A stretch of 64,000 nucleotides of DNA, from positions 248,001 to 312,000 of the forward strand of contig JACCES010000001.1 in NCBI GenBank assembly GCA_013416455.1. Direction: 5' to 3'. Positions 17,539-26,662 of this stretch are shown in pieces (within the stretch, counting starts at the first letter, position 1; every line of letters begins with the position of its first letter). The notes beneath the pieces are model-generated. The model made no database searches and had not been told where the DNA came from. It was given only the letters and a program-made list of their open reading frames with translations. This stretch comes from Alcaligenaceae bacterium (GTDB taxonomy: Bacteria > Pseudomonadota > Gammaproteobacteria > Burkholderiales > Burkholderiaceae_B). The position numbers were made by a program, and so were the translations under genes.

Positions 17539-18624
17539 ATGAGATCCCTGGCGTCCGCAAGCCTGCTCGCGTTTCTGGCGGCCCTGCTGATCGCCGGCCT
17601 GTGGCGGCCCGAACCGCTGGATGACCGGCTTCTGCACCTGCAGGTCGAACAGGTCCTGCCGGAGCATGCGGGGGCCTTGTCCGCCGAACCCCCTGAGCTC
17701 CAGGCGCTGTTTCTTGCCTATGCGGACGATCCCGTCCTGGTGGCGAAGGCCGGCCTGGCCCTGCTGCGCTATCCGGATATGGCGCGGCCCATACTGTCGA
17801 CGTATGGAGAAAGTCCGCTGTTCCAGGATGTGCTGCGCAAGTACGGCGAAGACGTCATCTTGCCCATTCATTATTTCCTGACGCATGAAATCTTCACCCT
17901 GGAGCTGATGCGGAGCATGAGCGAGACGGCCCGCTCGGCGCTGAACGCGGTCCGGGGCCTGTGGTCGGGCGGTCCGTCCGGTGAAAGGGCGCCGCCCGGG
18001 GAATTGTCCAGCGAAGAGCGCGGCTGGTATGCGATCCATTTCATCGAGGCGGAAGGCTACGATTTTCTAGGCCAGTTCATCACGACGCCCAACGGCGAAG
18101 TCGGCTGGGTGCAGACGGAACGCATCCTCGAAGGGATCAATCGTTTCTTCGCCAGCGGCCTCAAAGGGCTGGAAACCAAGTTGCGGCGTGATGAGGCGAT
18201 CGGGGCGGGCGATGTGGGATGGGCCGCTCTGGACGTCGCGGTCGGCGTGGGCGCCTTCAAGATACTCCGCATGGGGCGGGCGGCGGGCCCGGGAGGCGCT
18301 TCGCTGACCTTTTCCCAGCGCTCGGCCGCGCTGGGCGCGGGCTTGTGGCGCGGCAGCACGATCGGCGCCCGGCTGGTGAAGTATGGCGCGCCGGCCGTAC
18401 TGGCGTATGTGGCGGTCCGCCACCCCAGCGTCATCAACTCCTTGCTGGGCACCGTCGCCGACAGGCTGGGCCTGCCGGTCGCTCTGGTGCAGGTCGTCGG
18501 CTGGACGCTGGTGCTGCTGCCCGTCATGCTGTTGCTGCGCTTCATGGTGGCGCCGCTCGCCTGGGTTCTCGCCGGTATCGTCAGGCTGCTCCGGTGGGGA
18601 GACAGGGGGCCGCGGCACGCCTGA
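17539..18624 (+). CDS. Uncharacterised membrane-anchored protein
   Basis: A 361-residue protein I do not recognise. Residues 1-22 form a hydrophobic anchor or signal (SASLLAFLAALLIAGLW). The middle is soluble and helical (DDPVLVAKAGLALLRYPDMARPILSTYGESPLFQDVLRKYG). A glycine- and alanine-rich stretch follows near 215-300. The last 60 residues contain one or two strong transmembrane helices (VQVVGWTLVLLPVMLLLRFM and APLAWVLAGIVRLLRW) and a basic tail. Codon use matches the surroundings, so it is a real gene. It stands alone between divergent and tandem regulators and its role is unknown. No gene was seen in 17291-17538. Confidence 0.8.
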   Translation: MRSLASASLLAFLAALLIAGLWRPEPLDDRLLHLQVEQVLPEHAGALSAEPPELQALFLAYADDPVLVAKAGLALLRYPDMARPILSTYGESPLFQDVLRKYGEDVILPIHYFLTHEIFTLELMRSMSETARSALNAVRGLWSGGPSGERAPPGELSSEERGWYAIHFIEAEGYDFLGQFITTPNGEVGWVQTERILEGINRFFASGLKGLETKLRRDEAIGAGDVGWAALDVAVGVGAFKILRMGRAAGPGGASLTFSQRSAALGAGLWRGSTIGARLVKYGAPAVLAYVAVRHPSVINSLLGTVADRLGLPVALVQVVGWTLVLLPVMLLLRFMVAPLAWVLAGIVRLLRWGDRGPRHA

Positions 18625-18696
18625 ATGCAAGAGCAAACGATTCGTTCAGGCCTATACTGTTCGTGTTACTGGAATAATCCGGATTTCGAGGAAGCC

Positions 18697-19629
18697 ATGG
18701 ATCGCTTGCTTGCCATGCAGGTCTTTGAACGCGTTGCCAATGAAGGCGGTTTTGCCGCGGCGGCGCGGGCGCTGGACATCTCTCCTCCGGTGGTCACCCG
18801 CCTGGTCGCCGAGCTGGAAGCGTATCTCGGTACGCGGCTGTTCCAGCGGACGACGCGGCGCGTATCGCTGACCGAGGCCGGCGACGCCTATCTGTCCCGC
18901 GTTCGCCAGATCCTGCAGGATGTGGATGAAGCCGATGCCGTGGCAAGCGCGCATACCAGGGAGCTTGCCGGCCGGCTGCGTGTGCATGCGCCGCCGGTGC
19001 TGGCCAGTTATGTGATCGCGCCCCTGTTGTCGGAATTCCGCCAGCGCCACCCCGGCATCGTGGTCGATATCGATGTCGAAACCCACAGGGATCCGCCCAT
19101 CGAGGACTATGACATTACCTTGCTGGGCGCCGATGCCGGTTTCAACGCCGATATCGTGGCCAGAAAGATCGTCGAATCCGAAGTCGTGCTCGCGGCCTCG
19201 CCCGCCTATGTGGAACGCAAAGGGCAGCCGGCGGCGCCTGGCGATCTGGCGCAGCATGAATGTCTGCGTCTCAGGCTGCCCGACGGGCCCCTGCGCGCCT
19301 GGCGCATGTGGCGTGACCCGGATTCAGGCGCCGCGGTGGAAGTGAACGTCCCTCCGGTACTGATAGCCAATCATACGGACACCCTGCTGCGAGCCGCGCT
19401 GGATGGCGCCGGGATCACATCGATATCGCTGGACATCGCGGCCCCTTACCTGACCCGCGGCGAGCTGGTCCGGGTGCTGCATCCCTGGGTGACGGGGCGG
19501 CTCACGATGTACGCGGCGCTGCCGAGCCGCAAGTTCATTCCGCAACGGTCGCGCGTATTCCTGGACTATCTGGTCGAACATACTCGCGAGCAGAACGACA
19601 AGGCCCTGAGCCTGTGTTCGGTTTGTTAA
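18697..19629 (+). CDS. LysR-family transcriptional regulator
   Basis: A 310-residue LysR protein of the one-domain-shift type that begins MDRLLAMQVFERVANEGGFAAAARALDISPPVVTRLVAELE, with a full-length effector domain. A GAGGAAG ribosome site precedes the ATG at 18697. Its stop codon lies inside the TTAA that begins the second MITE-like copy. The next gene downstream, an amidohydrolase, converges on it. Target unknown. Confidence 0.92.
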   Translation: MDRLLAMQVFERVANEGGFAAAARALDISPPVVTRLVAELEAYLGTRLFQRTTRRVSLTEAGDAYLSRVRQILQDVDEADAVASAHTRELAGRLRVHAPPVLASYVIAPLLSEFRQRHPGIVVDIDVETHRDPPIEDYDITLLGADAGFNADIVARKIVESEVVLAASPAYVERKGQPAAPGDLAQHECLRLRLPDGPLRAWRMWRDPDSGAAVEVNVPPVLIANHTDTLLRAALDGAGITSISLDIAAPYLTRGELVRVLHPWVTGRLTMYAALPSRKFIPQRSRVFLDYLVEHTREQNDKALSLCSVC

Positions 19630-19690
19630 GGAAGCTCTGAACAACTCGTTCGCGTCACATGCGTCCCTGGCTTCGGGCGATCTGCCGCGC
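19626..19690. repeat. One-ended copy of the TTAA-flanked MITE
   Basis: TTAA (19626-19629) is followed by GGAAGCTCTGAACAACTCG and then about 35 bases closely matching the left part of the element at 2985-3155. The match stops near 19685 and no right terminal repeat is present before the amidohydrolase stop at 19707. The TTAA contributes the TAA stop of the LysR gene. Confidence 0.6.
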
Positions 19691-19706
19691 GGGCGCGGGT
19701 TGGATC

Positions 19707-20573
19707 TCAGAACCCGTAAAGGCGCCGGGGGTTCTCGGCAAGCACCGCGTTCAGCGTTCTTTCGTCCCCGCACCAGGATGCCAATGAATCGAGGATGCCC
19801 GCGTTGTCGGGCATGGGCAGGCCCCTGGCCGACAGGCCGGGATGCGGCCAGTCCGAGCCCCAGAGGACGCGGTCCGGGCGGGCGGCCAGAACGGCCATGG
19901 CGAAGCTGCCCAGCTCTGCGCCGGGAGGCCCGGCCTGCCCATCGACAAGATAGGGGGCGGACAGCTTGATCCAGAGAGGGCCGTCGGCCAGCAGGCGCAT
20001 CAGGGTTTCCCGGCCTTCGGACAGACCACCGGCGGGCAGGGCGACACGGGCGTAGTGGTCGAGCACGACCGGAACGGGCTGGCGGGACAGCCACGGCGCC
20101 AGCGTGGGCAGGTCGGCGGCCTTGACGTGCAGTTCCAGGTGCCAGCCAAGATCCTTGACCCGTTCATTGAGACGTTCCGTGTCGTTCAGGTCGAAAGCGG
20201 CGCCGCGCAGCGCATTCACCCGGAAGCCTCTGGCGCCGCGGGCATGCATGTCGAGAAGCTCGGCGTCCGTCACGGCGGGGCTGATCGCGACGATGGCCCG
20301 TGTCCGAGCGGGGCCGAGTTCCCGCACGGCAAACAGGGTCGGGCGATTGTCGGTACCGAAGCTGGTCGGCTGTATCACGACGCCGCGCGACAGCCCCAAC
20401 GCATTCCGGAATGCCCGATACGATGCGCTGGTGCTGGGCGGCGGCCGCAAGGCCGCCGATTCCTCGTATGCGAATCGGGCGTCATAGATATGGAAATGGC
20501 AATCGCAGGCGCCGGGTACGGCGGCGATGGCCGGCGTCCGTGCGCCGGCCCCGGTCGAGACGGTTCTACCCAT
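19707..20573 (-). CDS. Amidohydrolase-2/LigI-like TIM-barrel hydrolase
   Basis: A 288-residue metal-dependent hydrolase of the amidohydrolase-2 family, to which 2-pyrone-4,6-dicarboxylate lactonase (LigI) belongs. It shows the HxH start (ACDCHFHIYD, H26 and H28), a central histidine in HLELHVKA, a DHYAR segment, and the catalytic aspartate in WGSDWPHPG. An AAGGAAATA ribosome site precedes the ATG at 20573. It is the last gene of an operon with RraA-type aldolase, DUF1932 dehydrogenase and Bug genes, seven bases after the Bug stop. A lactone or ring-cleavage product is a plausible substrate. Confidence 0.9.
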   Translation of the reverse strand: MGRTVSTGAGARTPAIAAVPGACDCHFHIYDARFAYEESAALRPPPSTSASYRAFRNALGLSRGVVIQPTSFGTDNRPTLFAVRELGPARTRAIVAISPAVTDAELLDMHARGARGFRVNALRGAAFDLNDTERLNERVKDLGWHLELHVKAADLPTLAPWLSRQPVPVVLDHYARVALPAGGLSEGRETLMRLLADGPLWIKLSAPYLVDGQAGPPGAELGSFAMAVLAARPDRVLWGSDWPHPGLSARGLPMPDNAGILDSLASWCGDERTLNAVLAENPRRLYGF

Positions 20574-20580
20574 TATTTCC

Positions 20581-21573
20581 TTATTGCGCTTCCAGGCCGA
20601 TTTCCCTGATGACCGATCCCCAGAGTCCGGCTTCGTCTGCGACATAGGCGGCGAATTCGGCCTGACCCGCATCGATGACTTCGGACCCCTGTTGCTCGAA
20701 CCGTTGCTGCAGCTCGGGATCCTTCAAGGCTTCATGCAGCGCGTTGACGAGCTTCGTTTCCACGTCCCCCGGTATGCCGCGCGGCGCGAACAAGGCAGTG
20801 TATACCGCGATATTGATGTCCTTGATCCCTTGTTCGTCCATGGTTGGGACATCCGGCAGCAGCGGCGACCGCGAGGTTCCGGTCTGGGCGATTGCGCGCA
20901 GCTTGCCGCTCTGGATCAGCGATATCGAGGAACTCAGCTGGTCCACCAGGGCGTCCAGCTGGCTGCCCATGAGGTCGGACAGGGCCGGGCCGGATCCCTT
21001 GTAGGGAATATGGGTGGCGTTCAGCCCAGTCTTCTGCTTGAGGACCTCGGTCGTCAGGTGGTTGAGCGACCCGGTGCCGGGGGAGCCCATGTTCAGTCCG
21101 TCGCCGCTTGCTGCGCCGGCGGCCAGCAGCTCTTTGTAGTTGCCGACCGTCGATGCCACCGGAACCACGATGACCGACGGCGTGGTGGTGATGCCGCCCA
21201 GGATCGTGAAACTGTCGACTGGATGGTAGCTGGTCTTGACCAGGGCGGGCGCGGTTGCATTGGTGGCGGTGCTGCCCACCATCAGTGTGTAGCCGTCGGC
21301 TTCGGCCCTGGCCACGTAGGCGCTGCCTATGGTGCCGCCGGCGCCGCTCCGGTTTTCGACGACGATGGTCTGTCCCAGCTTGGCGCTCATGACGTGGCCG
21401 AGCGCGCGGGCGGTGAGGTCGACGTTGCCGCCTGGCGCAAAGGGCACGACGATTGTTATGGGCTTGTTCGGATAGTCGCTGGCCAGCGCGGGTGCGCTGA
21501 GGGGAACCGCCGCGATTGCGAGGGCGGCACCCAGAAGCCTGGCGGAAATATGGCGGGTATGAGTGGAAATCAT
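20581..21573 (-). CDS. Bug/TctC-family substrate-binding protein
   Basis: A 330-residue periplasmic protein with a clear Sec leader (SARLLGAALAIAAVPLSAPALAS), then the hallmark YPNKPITIVVPFAPGGNVDLTARALG, the ligand loops ENRSGAGGTIGSAYVARAEADG and IPYKGSGPALSDLMGSQLDALVDQ. The start at 21573 is chosen because GGGAGAAG lies five bases upstream; an in-frame ATG four codons earlier is possible. It lies between a DUF1932 dehydrogenase and an amidohydrolase in one operon. Confidence 0.92.
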   Translation of the reverse strand: MISTHTRHISARLLGAALAIAAVPLSAPALASDYPNKPITIVVPFAPGGNVDLTARALGHVMSAKLGQTIVVENRSGAGGTIGSAYVARAEADGYTLMVGSTATNATAPALVKTSYHPVDSFTILGGITTTPSVIVVPVASTVGNYKELLAAGAASGDGLNMGSPGTGSLNHLTTEVLKQKTGLNATHIPYKGSGPALSDLMGSQLDALVDQLSSSISLIQSGKLRAIAQTGTSRSPLLPDVPTMDEQGIKDINIAVYTALFAPRGIPGDVETKLVNALHEALKDPELQQRFEQQGSEVIDAGQAEFAAYVADEAGLWGSVIREIGLEAQ

Positions 21574-21622
21574 GTCTTCTCCCATGTTGACGGTTTTGAT
21601 TTAATGATGGCGGGTGTAACGA

Positions 21623-22513
21623 TCATCCGATCTGAAAGATTTCGTGGAAGTCCTTGGGGGCGACGCCGCCGAAATGTTCTTTGTATCCCGTGGCCGCGAC
21701 CCGCAGGAGCTTCTCGCGCGTGGCGACGGACATCGTGGCATCCACTCCCAGGGATTCCAGGACGGAAATCACTTCGTTCATTTCTCCGGCGCGCCGTTCC
21801 GCGTGGATCACGCCCCGGGCGATCAGGCCGTTCACGACTTCCAGGAAGGGGCCGGCCGAGAAGGTTTCGGCGATCGAGCCGAGCAGATCGTCTTCCAGAT
21901 CGTACTCATGCCCGGCAATGACGGTTTCCAGCAGCAGGGCGACGACGCCCTTCATGAAGACGCTGCGCAGCAGCTTCGATGCGGATGCCCGGCCGGGTTC
22001 CCCATCGAGCACCGTCAGCCGCATGCCGTATGGGCCCAGGCTGTCCGCGAAACCGGCCGCCCCGTCGCCGCACAAGAGCATGGGCACCGCATGGCCGAGC
22101 CCGGGCACCGTGCCCATGATCGCCCCATCGACGAACAGCGCGCCCGCGGCGCTGACGACAGCGGCCGCCTGCTGCTTCAGAAGAGGGCCGGCCGAGTTTA
22201 GGTCGGCGTATGTCTGGCCGGGCCGCAGCCATTGTGCGCTTTCCTTTGCCAGCGCAACGGCCACTGAAGCCTGGACGGTGGATATGACAATGTCGGATTC
22301 CCGGATCAGCGATTCGAGACTGCCCGCAAGCGTGACTTGCGCCTCATCCGCCCGTTCACGTATCAGCCGGCCCTGTGGCTCGCGGTCCCAGGAGATGTCG
22401 TAGGCGCGAATGCACGTCAGCCCGGCGGCGCGCAGGCCTTTGGCGATATTGAAGGCGGCTTCGCCGAAGCCGATGAAGCCGATACGCAGCGGCGCGAGTG
22501 CTTTTGCTTCCAT
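21623..22513 (-). CDS. NAD(P)-dependent oxidoreductase of the 6PGDH/DUF1932 type
   Basis: A 296-residue dehydrogenase. The N-terminal Rossmann fold has IGFIGFGEAAFNIAKGLR and the beta-hydroxyacid-dehydrogenase features DIVISTVQASVAVALAKE and DGAIMGTVPG. The C-terminal half matches the DUF1932 helical domain (SKLLRSVFMKGVVALLLETVIAGHEY), where the usual catalytic lysine region is SASKLLRS. A substrate such as a 2- or 3-hydroxy acid is likely. It begins five bases after the RraA-type gene stop and has a GGAG ribosome site. Confidence 0.9.
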   Translation of the reverse strand: MEAKALAPLRIGFIGFGEAAFNIAKGLRAAGLTCIRAYDISWDREPQGRLIRERADEAQVTLAGSLESLIRESDIVISTVQASVAVALAKESAQWLRPGQTYADLNSAGPLLKQQAAAVVSAAGALFVDGAIMGTVPGLGHAVPMLLCGDGAAGFADSLGPYGMRLTVLDGEPGRASASKLLRSVFMKGVVALLLETVIAGHEYDLEDDLLGSIAETFSAGPFLEVVNGLIARGVIHAERRAGEMNEVISVLESLGVDATMSVATREKLLRVAATGYKEHFGGVAPKDFHEIFQIG

Positions 22514-22518
22514 GAGAT

Positions 22519-23220
22519 TCACTCCGTGTCGCCATAGGCGGCATCGATGATTTCGCATCCCATGCCGATCAGGACCGATTCCGAATAGCCGGACCGATCC
22601 CAGGTGCCCGCCTCGATCTGCCGGCGCGTGACGATTTCCTTTTCCAGTTTGAGCCGGGCCTTGGCCAGTACCGCCTGCGCATCCCGGGGGGAAATGACGA
22701 CGACCCCATCCTGGTCGCCGACGATGATGTCGCCGGGATTGACCACCACGCCCCCGCAGCTGATGGGCACATTGATTTCGCCGGGCCCGCTCTTGTGGGG
22801 GCCGCGCGGATTGATGCCCCGGGCGTAGACCGGGAAGGCCATTTCGCTGATGGAGCCGATATCGCGGATCGGCCCATCGATGATGACGCCCGCCAGGCCG
22901 CGTCGTTTGGCCCACATCATCATGTTTTCGCCCGTCAGCGCGTTGGTCTGATCCCCCTGGTCCTCCACGACGATCACGTCGCCGGGCTGGGCGAGATCCA
23001 GGGCGTGATGCAGCATCAGGTTGCATCCCGGGCGTGCGCGCACGGTGAACGCCGTCCCCAGCAAGGGTGCTGAATTCATGGGGCGTATCTGGCCATCCAG
23101 ACAGAACATCCGCCCCATTTCGTCGGCAATGTTGGCGACGGGCAGGTCACGGAATGCCTGGACGAGACTGCTGTCCGGGCGATGAATGCGTTTGAAAACT
23201 CGAAATCCTACGGTAGGCAT
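22519..23220 (-). CDS. RraA-family 4-hydroxy-4-methyl-2-oxoglutarate aldolase-like protein
   Basis: A 233-residue protein of the RraA/HMG-aldolase family. It shows the signature LPVANIADEMGRM, the substrate loop GDVIVVEDQGDQTNALTGENM, and the key GPIRDIG (R119, D120) that binds metal and substrate. Catabolic members split 4-hydroxy-2-oxo acids to pyruvate, as in the protocatechuate 4,5-cleavage pathway. Beside a LigI-like hydrolase this supports an oxo-acid or aromatic ring-cleavage route. It is the first gene of the four-gene minus-strand operon. The region 23221-23443 upstream shows no gene. Confidence 0.9.
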   Translation of the reverse strand: MPTVGFRVFKRIHRPDSSLVQAFRDLPVANIADEMGRMFCLDGQIRPMNSAPLLGTAFTVRARPGCNLMLHHALDLAQPGDVIVVEDQGDQTNALTGENMMMWAKRRGLAGVIIDGPIRDIGSISEMAFPVYARGINPRGPHKSGPGEINVPISCGGVVVNPGDIIVGDQDGVVVISPRDAQAVLAKARLKLEKEIVTRRQIEAGTWDRSGYSESVLIGMGCEIIDAAYGDTE

Positions 23221-23443
23221 AAGTCATCCCGATACAAGGTTGTTCGCTTCCGGGGGAGCGCGCGTCCGCGCGGTCTTCCCTATGCTGCGGTACAGGGAAA
23301 ATTCTATGTCGCGCAAACAGAAACGTCGCCGAGCATTCGTTAATCAATACAAAAGGAAAGCTTGTCTATCGAGGGCGATGGATCGGAGCGGCATGCGGGC
23401 CGGGTTGCGGAGGGATGTGGTCCGGCCGGACCTCTTTGTCGCT

Positions 23444-24328
23444 TCAGATGGCCGTGGAGAGGGACTGAGAGGCGGATTGAAAGCTCTGGTGCACCGCCTT
23501 GATGCGCCGGTCGTCGATGTCCGCGGGCCGGCAGACCATGACGATCTGGCGGGTGGGACTCTTGCTTCCGAGGGATACTTCGTTGATATCGTAAATGGCG
23601 CGCATTTCGGCCCTTACCGACGGAATGACCGATACCCCGAGGCCAGCCGACACCATGGCGACGATCGCGTCGGTGCCGGGCAGTTCCAGCAGGCAGCGCT
23701 TGCCCGGAACGAGCTTTTCCACGTACGAGGCGGCGATGCGCCCGCCCGTCGCACTTCTGTCCAGGCGGATCCAGTCATGCCGCGCAAGCAGTTCGCGAGG
23801 CGTGCCGCCGGCGACCCGGGGCGGCGTCACCAGCACGAAGCGTTCGGAAAACAAAGGCATCCAGTGCAGGCGGCTGGATCCGCCCGTGTGGGGCCGCACA
23901 AGGACGGCCACATCTATCCTTCCCGCTTTCAGCTCATCGAGCAGGAACTTGGACACACCGCGTATGCATTGGAGTTCGAGCAGCGGAGCCATTGAGCGCA
24001 GCGCCAGCATTGCGCGCGGAAGCAGGGAGATCTGTGCCGACTCGATGACGCCCAGGCGAAGGTGGCCGGATACCGTTGTGTTCGTCCGCGACCTCAGGCC
24101 GTCCAGCGCGTGCAGGGTGTCCTGCACCGTCGCCATGACTTCATGGGCGAAGGGTGTGGGCTTCACGCTGCGCGCCGAGCGGTCGAACAAGGGCTGCCCC
24201 AGATAGTTTTCGAGCTGCTTGATCTGGAGCCCGACGGCGCTGGCCGTCAGATTGACTTCCGATGCCGCCGCCGCAAAAGAGCCATGCCGGATGACGGCCG
24301 CCAGAGTATGGAAGAAGACGATGTTCAT
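23444..24328 (-). CDS. LysR-family transcriptional regulator
   Basis: A 294-residue LysR protein beginning MNIVFFHTLAAVIRHGSFAAAASEVNLTASAVGLQIKQLENYLGQPLFDR, with a standard effector domain. It lies 35 bases downstream of the quinone-oxidoreductase-like gene, likely in one transcript, and about 220 bases upstream of the RraA operon on the same strand. Either unit could be its target. Confidence 0.92.
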   Translation of the reverse strand: MNIVFFHTLAAVIRHGSFAAAASEVNLTASAVGLQIKQLENYLGQPLFDRSARSVKPTPFAHEVMATVQDTLHALDGLRSRTNTTVSGHLRLGVIESAQISLLPRAMLALRSMAPLLELQCIRGVSKFLLDELKAGRIDVAVLVRPHTGGSSRLHWMPLFSERFVLVTPPRVAGGTPRELLARHDWIRLDRSATGGRIAASYVEKLVPGKRCLLELPGTDAIVAMVSAGLGVSVIPSVRAEMRAIYDINEVSLGSKSPTRQIVMVCRPADIDDRRIKAVHQSFQSASQSLSTAI

Positions 24329-24363
24329 GGTGCGCGCAGCAGGGTCGGGCCCCGCCCGGGGCT

Positions 24364-25350
24364 TCAGCCGCCGATCCGTATGACCAGTTTGCCGAAATGG
24401 CCGGCGCCTTGAAGCGCCTCGTAAGCCGCTTCCGCCTCTTCGAATGGATACACATGGTCGATCTGCGGAACGATGCCGGTCTTCGCCAGGGCGCGAAGCG
24501 AACTCACCGGGCCGACGTAAATTCCCTGCAGCGTGATGCGTTTCCCAAGGATGAGGCCGGTGTTGATCGGGCCGTCGTAGCCGGTCAGAACGCCCATGAG
24601 CGATATGCGCCCGCCGAAGCGCACAGCCATCAGCGTCTTGTTGAGCGTGGCGGGCCCGCCGACATCCACAGCCAGGTCGGCGCCTTTGCCGTCCGTCAGC
24701 CTGAGGACTTCATTTTCCCAGTCGGGGACCTGGCGGTAGTTGATGCACTCGTCGGCCCCGAGCGCGCGGGCCCGCGCCAGCTTTTCATCGGAGCTGGAAG
24801 TGATGATGACCCGGGCGCCCGCCATCTTCGCCAGTTGCAGTGCGAAGATCGACACCCCGCCCGTGCCCAGAAGAAGAACGGTTTCCCCCGGCTGCACGGG
24901 CCGACGCTCGAAAAGCGCCGCCCATGCCGTAACGCCCGCGCACGGTAGCGTTGCTGCGGCTTCGAACGACATCGGTTCGGGAATTCGGACGACGCCGCTG
25001 GCCGGCACGATGATGCGTTCCCTGAGTACGCCGTCCATCCCCTGGCCGCCGAGGCTGGACGCCTTCTTGGCTTCCGTGATATCGCCTTCCACCCAGTGAG
25101 GCATGAATCCAAGAACGACACGATCGCCGATTGCGTGGCCTTCGACCCCTTCGCCGATGCCGGCAATGACACCCGCGCCGTCCGACAGGGGAACCACGCC
25201 CTCGACGTTGCGCGAAACGATGAGATCGCGATAGTTCAGGGAGGCGGCCCGAAGGTCCACGGCAATTTCACCTTTGCCGGGGCGAAGGTCTTCGTCGTTT
25301 CCAAGGATGAGCCTGGGGTCCTGCCGGCCGGTCAAGGTGTAGCGTCGCAT
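24364..25350 (-). CDS. Zinc-independent medium-chain alcohol dehydrogenase/quinone oxidoreductase-like enzyme
   Basis: A 328-residue MDR-superfamily enzyme. The catalytic domain has LNYRDLIVSRNVEG in place of the zinc-binding cysteine segment, and the nucleotide-binding domain carries LLLGTGGVSIFALQLAKMAGA with a DKGADLAVDVGGP follow-up. The lack of the cysteine ligand points to a zinc-free reductase of the quinone-oxidoreductase or enoyl-reductase type using NADPH. An AAGGAG ribosome site supports 25350. A LysR gene follows 35 bases later. Confidence 0.9.
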   Translation of the reverse strand: MRRYTLTGRQDPRLILGNDEDLRPGKGEIAVDLRAASLNYRDLIVSRNVEGVVPLSDGAGVIAGIGEGVEGHAIGDRVVLGFMPHWVEGDITEAKKASSLGGQGMDGVLRERIIVPASGVVRIPEPMSFEAAATLPCAGVTAWAALFERRPVQPGETVLLLGTGGVSIFALQLAKMAGARVIITSSSDEKLARARALGADECINYRQVPDWENEVLRLTDGKGADLAVDVGGPATLNKTLMAVRFGGRISLMGVLTGYDGPINTGLILGKRITLQGIYVGPVSSLRALAKTGIVPQIDHVYPFEEAEAAYEALQGAGHFGKLVIRIGG

Positions 25351-25473
25351 TCTTGCGCTCCTTTGAAGGTCAGCGGGCATAGTAGCAAACCCGTGCCATG
25401 GCGGGCACGGGCATGGAAGCGGCCATGGATGATGTACGCGCAGGACATGGCCACCAACCCCGTGGCCGCCGGA

Positions 25474-26448
25474 TCACTCCGGCTTGATGCCCGCGGACTT
25501 CACGATATCGGCATAACGATCATGTTCCGCGCGCAGGAACTTTGCCGCGTCTTCCGCACTGCCGGGGTTGATGATGTTCTGTTGCCTGGCCAGTGCCTCT
25601 TTCACCTTTGGAACGCTGACCGCGCTGCGGAAACCTTCCACGAGTCTGGATACTTCAGACGTCGGCAGCTTGGCCGGGCCGATGAGCGTAAACCAGGCCG
25701 ATACGTCAATGTCGTCGAAACCACTGTCCGCCAGTGGCAGGATGCCAGGCAGATTGGGCACGCTTGGCCTGCCGGTAAGGGCGACGGCACGGACCATGCC
25801 GCTATCGAGGAAGCCCTGTACAGCGGGAAGCGCGACAACGCCGAATTGAGCCTCGCCGTTGGCGATGGCCTGCATTTGCGGAGACACACCGTTGTAGGGC
25901 ACATGCACGATATCCATTTTCGCCGAATCAACGAACATTTGCCCCACCAGATGGATGATGGTGCCGTGACCGGACGAGGCGAAATTCTGGGAACCCGCGG
26001 GCTGCGCGTTGATGTAGCCGGCGAGTTCCTTCGCGTTGTTTACCGGGAGATTTGGGGTGGCCACCAGCACGAGAGGGAGCGTGCCCAGGAGGGATATCGG
26101 TGTGATGTCATCGAGAGCGTCGTAAGGCAGCTTTGGATAAATGCTGGGATTCACGACGTGGTTATTGGATACCAGGCTGACAGTATTGCCATCGGGGGCC
26201 GACCTGACCAGGCGCGATGTGGATACCGTACCACCGGCCGAGGCCGAGTTTTCGATGACAACCGTCTGCCCCAAAGCGTTGGTCAGTTCCGGCTGAATGA
26301 TGCGCGCGAACGTATCGAGCCCGGAGCCGGGATCGGCGGGAATCAGAAGACGCAAAGGAGGACGATTGGTGTTTGCCCATGCGGGAATCGCCGGCGCGCA
26401 TAAGGCGCTCAGAATCATTGAACGGCGAGTCAGATTGATGCGGGGCAT
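25474..26448 (-). CDS. Bug/TctC-family substrate-binding protein
   Basis: A 324-residue periplasmic binding protein with a Tat-like leader (LTRRSMILSALCAPAIPAWA). The family start is less standard here (LRLLIPADPGSGLDTFARIIQPEL). The loops ENSASAGGTVSTSRLVRSAPDG and VPYNGVSPQMQAIANGEAQFGVV are present. AAGGAG precedes the ATG at 26448. It is divergent from a LacI-type regulator, which makes that regulator its likely controller. Confidence 0.92.
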   Translation of the reverse strand: MPRINLTRRSMILSALCAPAIPAWANTNRPPLRLLIPADPGSGLDTFARIIQPELTNALGQTVVIENSASAGGTVSTSRLVRSAPDGNTVSLVSNNHVVNPSIYPKLPYDALDDITPISLLGTLPLVLVATPNLPVNNAKELAGYINAQPAGSQNFASSGHGTIIHLVGQMFVDSAKMDIVHVPYNGVSPQMQAIANGEAQFGVVALPAVQGFLDSGMVRAVALTGRPSVPNLPGILPLADSGFDDIDVSAWFTLIGPAKLPTSEVSRLVEGFRSAVSVPKVKEALARQQNIINPGSAEDAAKFLRAEHDRYADIVKSAGIKPE

Positions 26449-26523
26449 TGTCGTCTCCTTATATATCGAGATCGAAATGGTAGCGTATAACATTTTGGTC
26501 GGCAACATGATCGTCGGCGTGCC

Positions 26524-26539
26524 ATGCCGGTGCCGGCAT
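26524..26539. promoter_or_regulatory. Palindrome between divergent Bug and LacI genes
   Basis: ATGCCGG-TG-CCGGCAT has perfect 7-base arms and is followed by TTTTTA. It could be a LacI-type operator, 76 bases from the Bug start and 124 from the LacI start. The T run also gives it the form of a rightward terminator. No other clear operator was found in 26449-26662. Confidence 0.4.
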
Positions 26540-26662
26540 TTTTACTGTTGAAGACCTTCCCGCGGGCAATGTTCCGAGGGGTTCCTGCTATAGTTGGCGG
26601 CTCCGTCCGGGCCCGCCGGAAGCCCTCGGGCGCAGCGCTTCAGTTTTTCCAGATCCCTGAAA

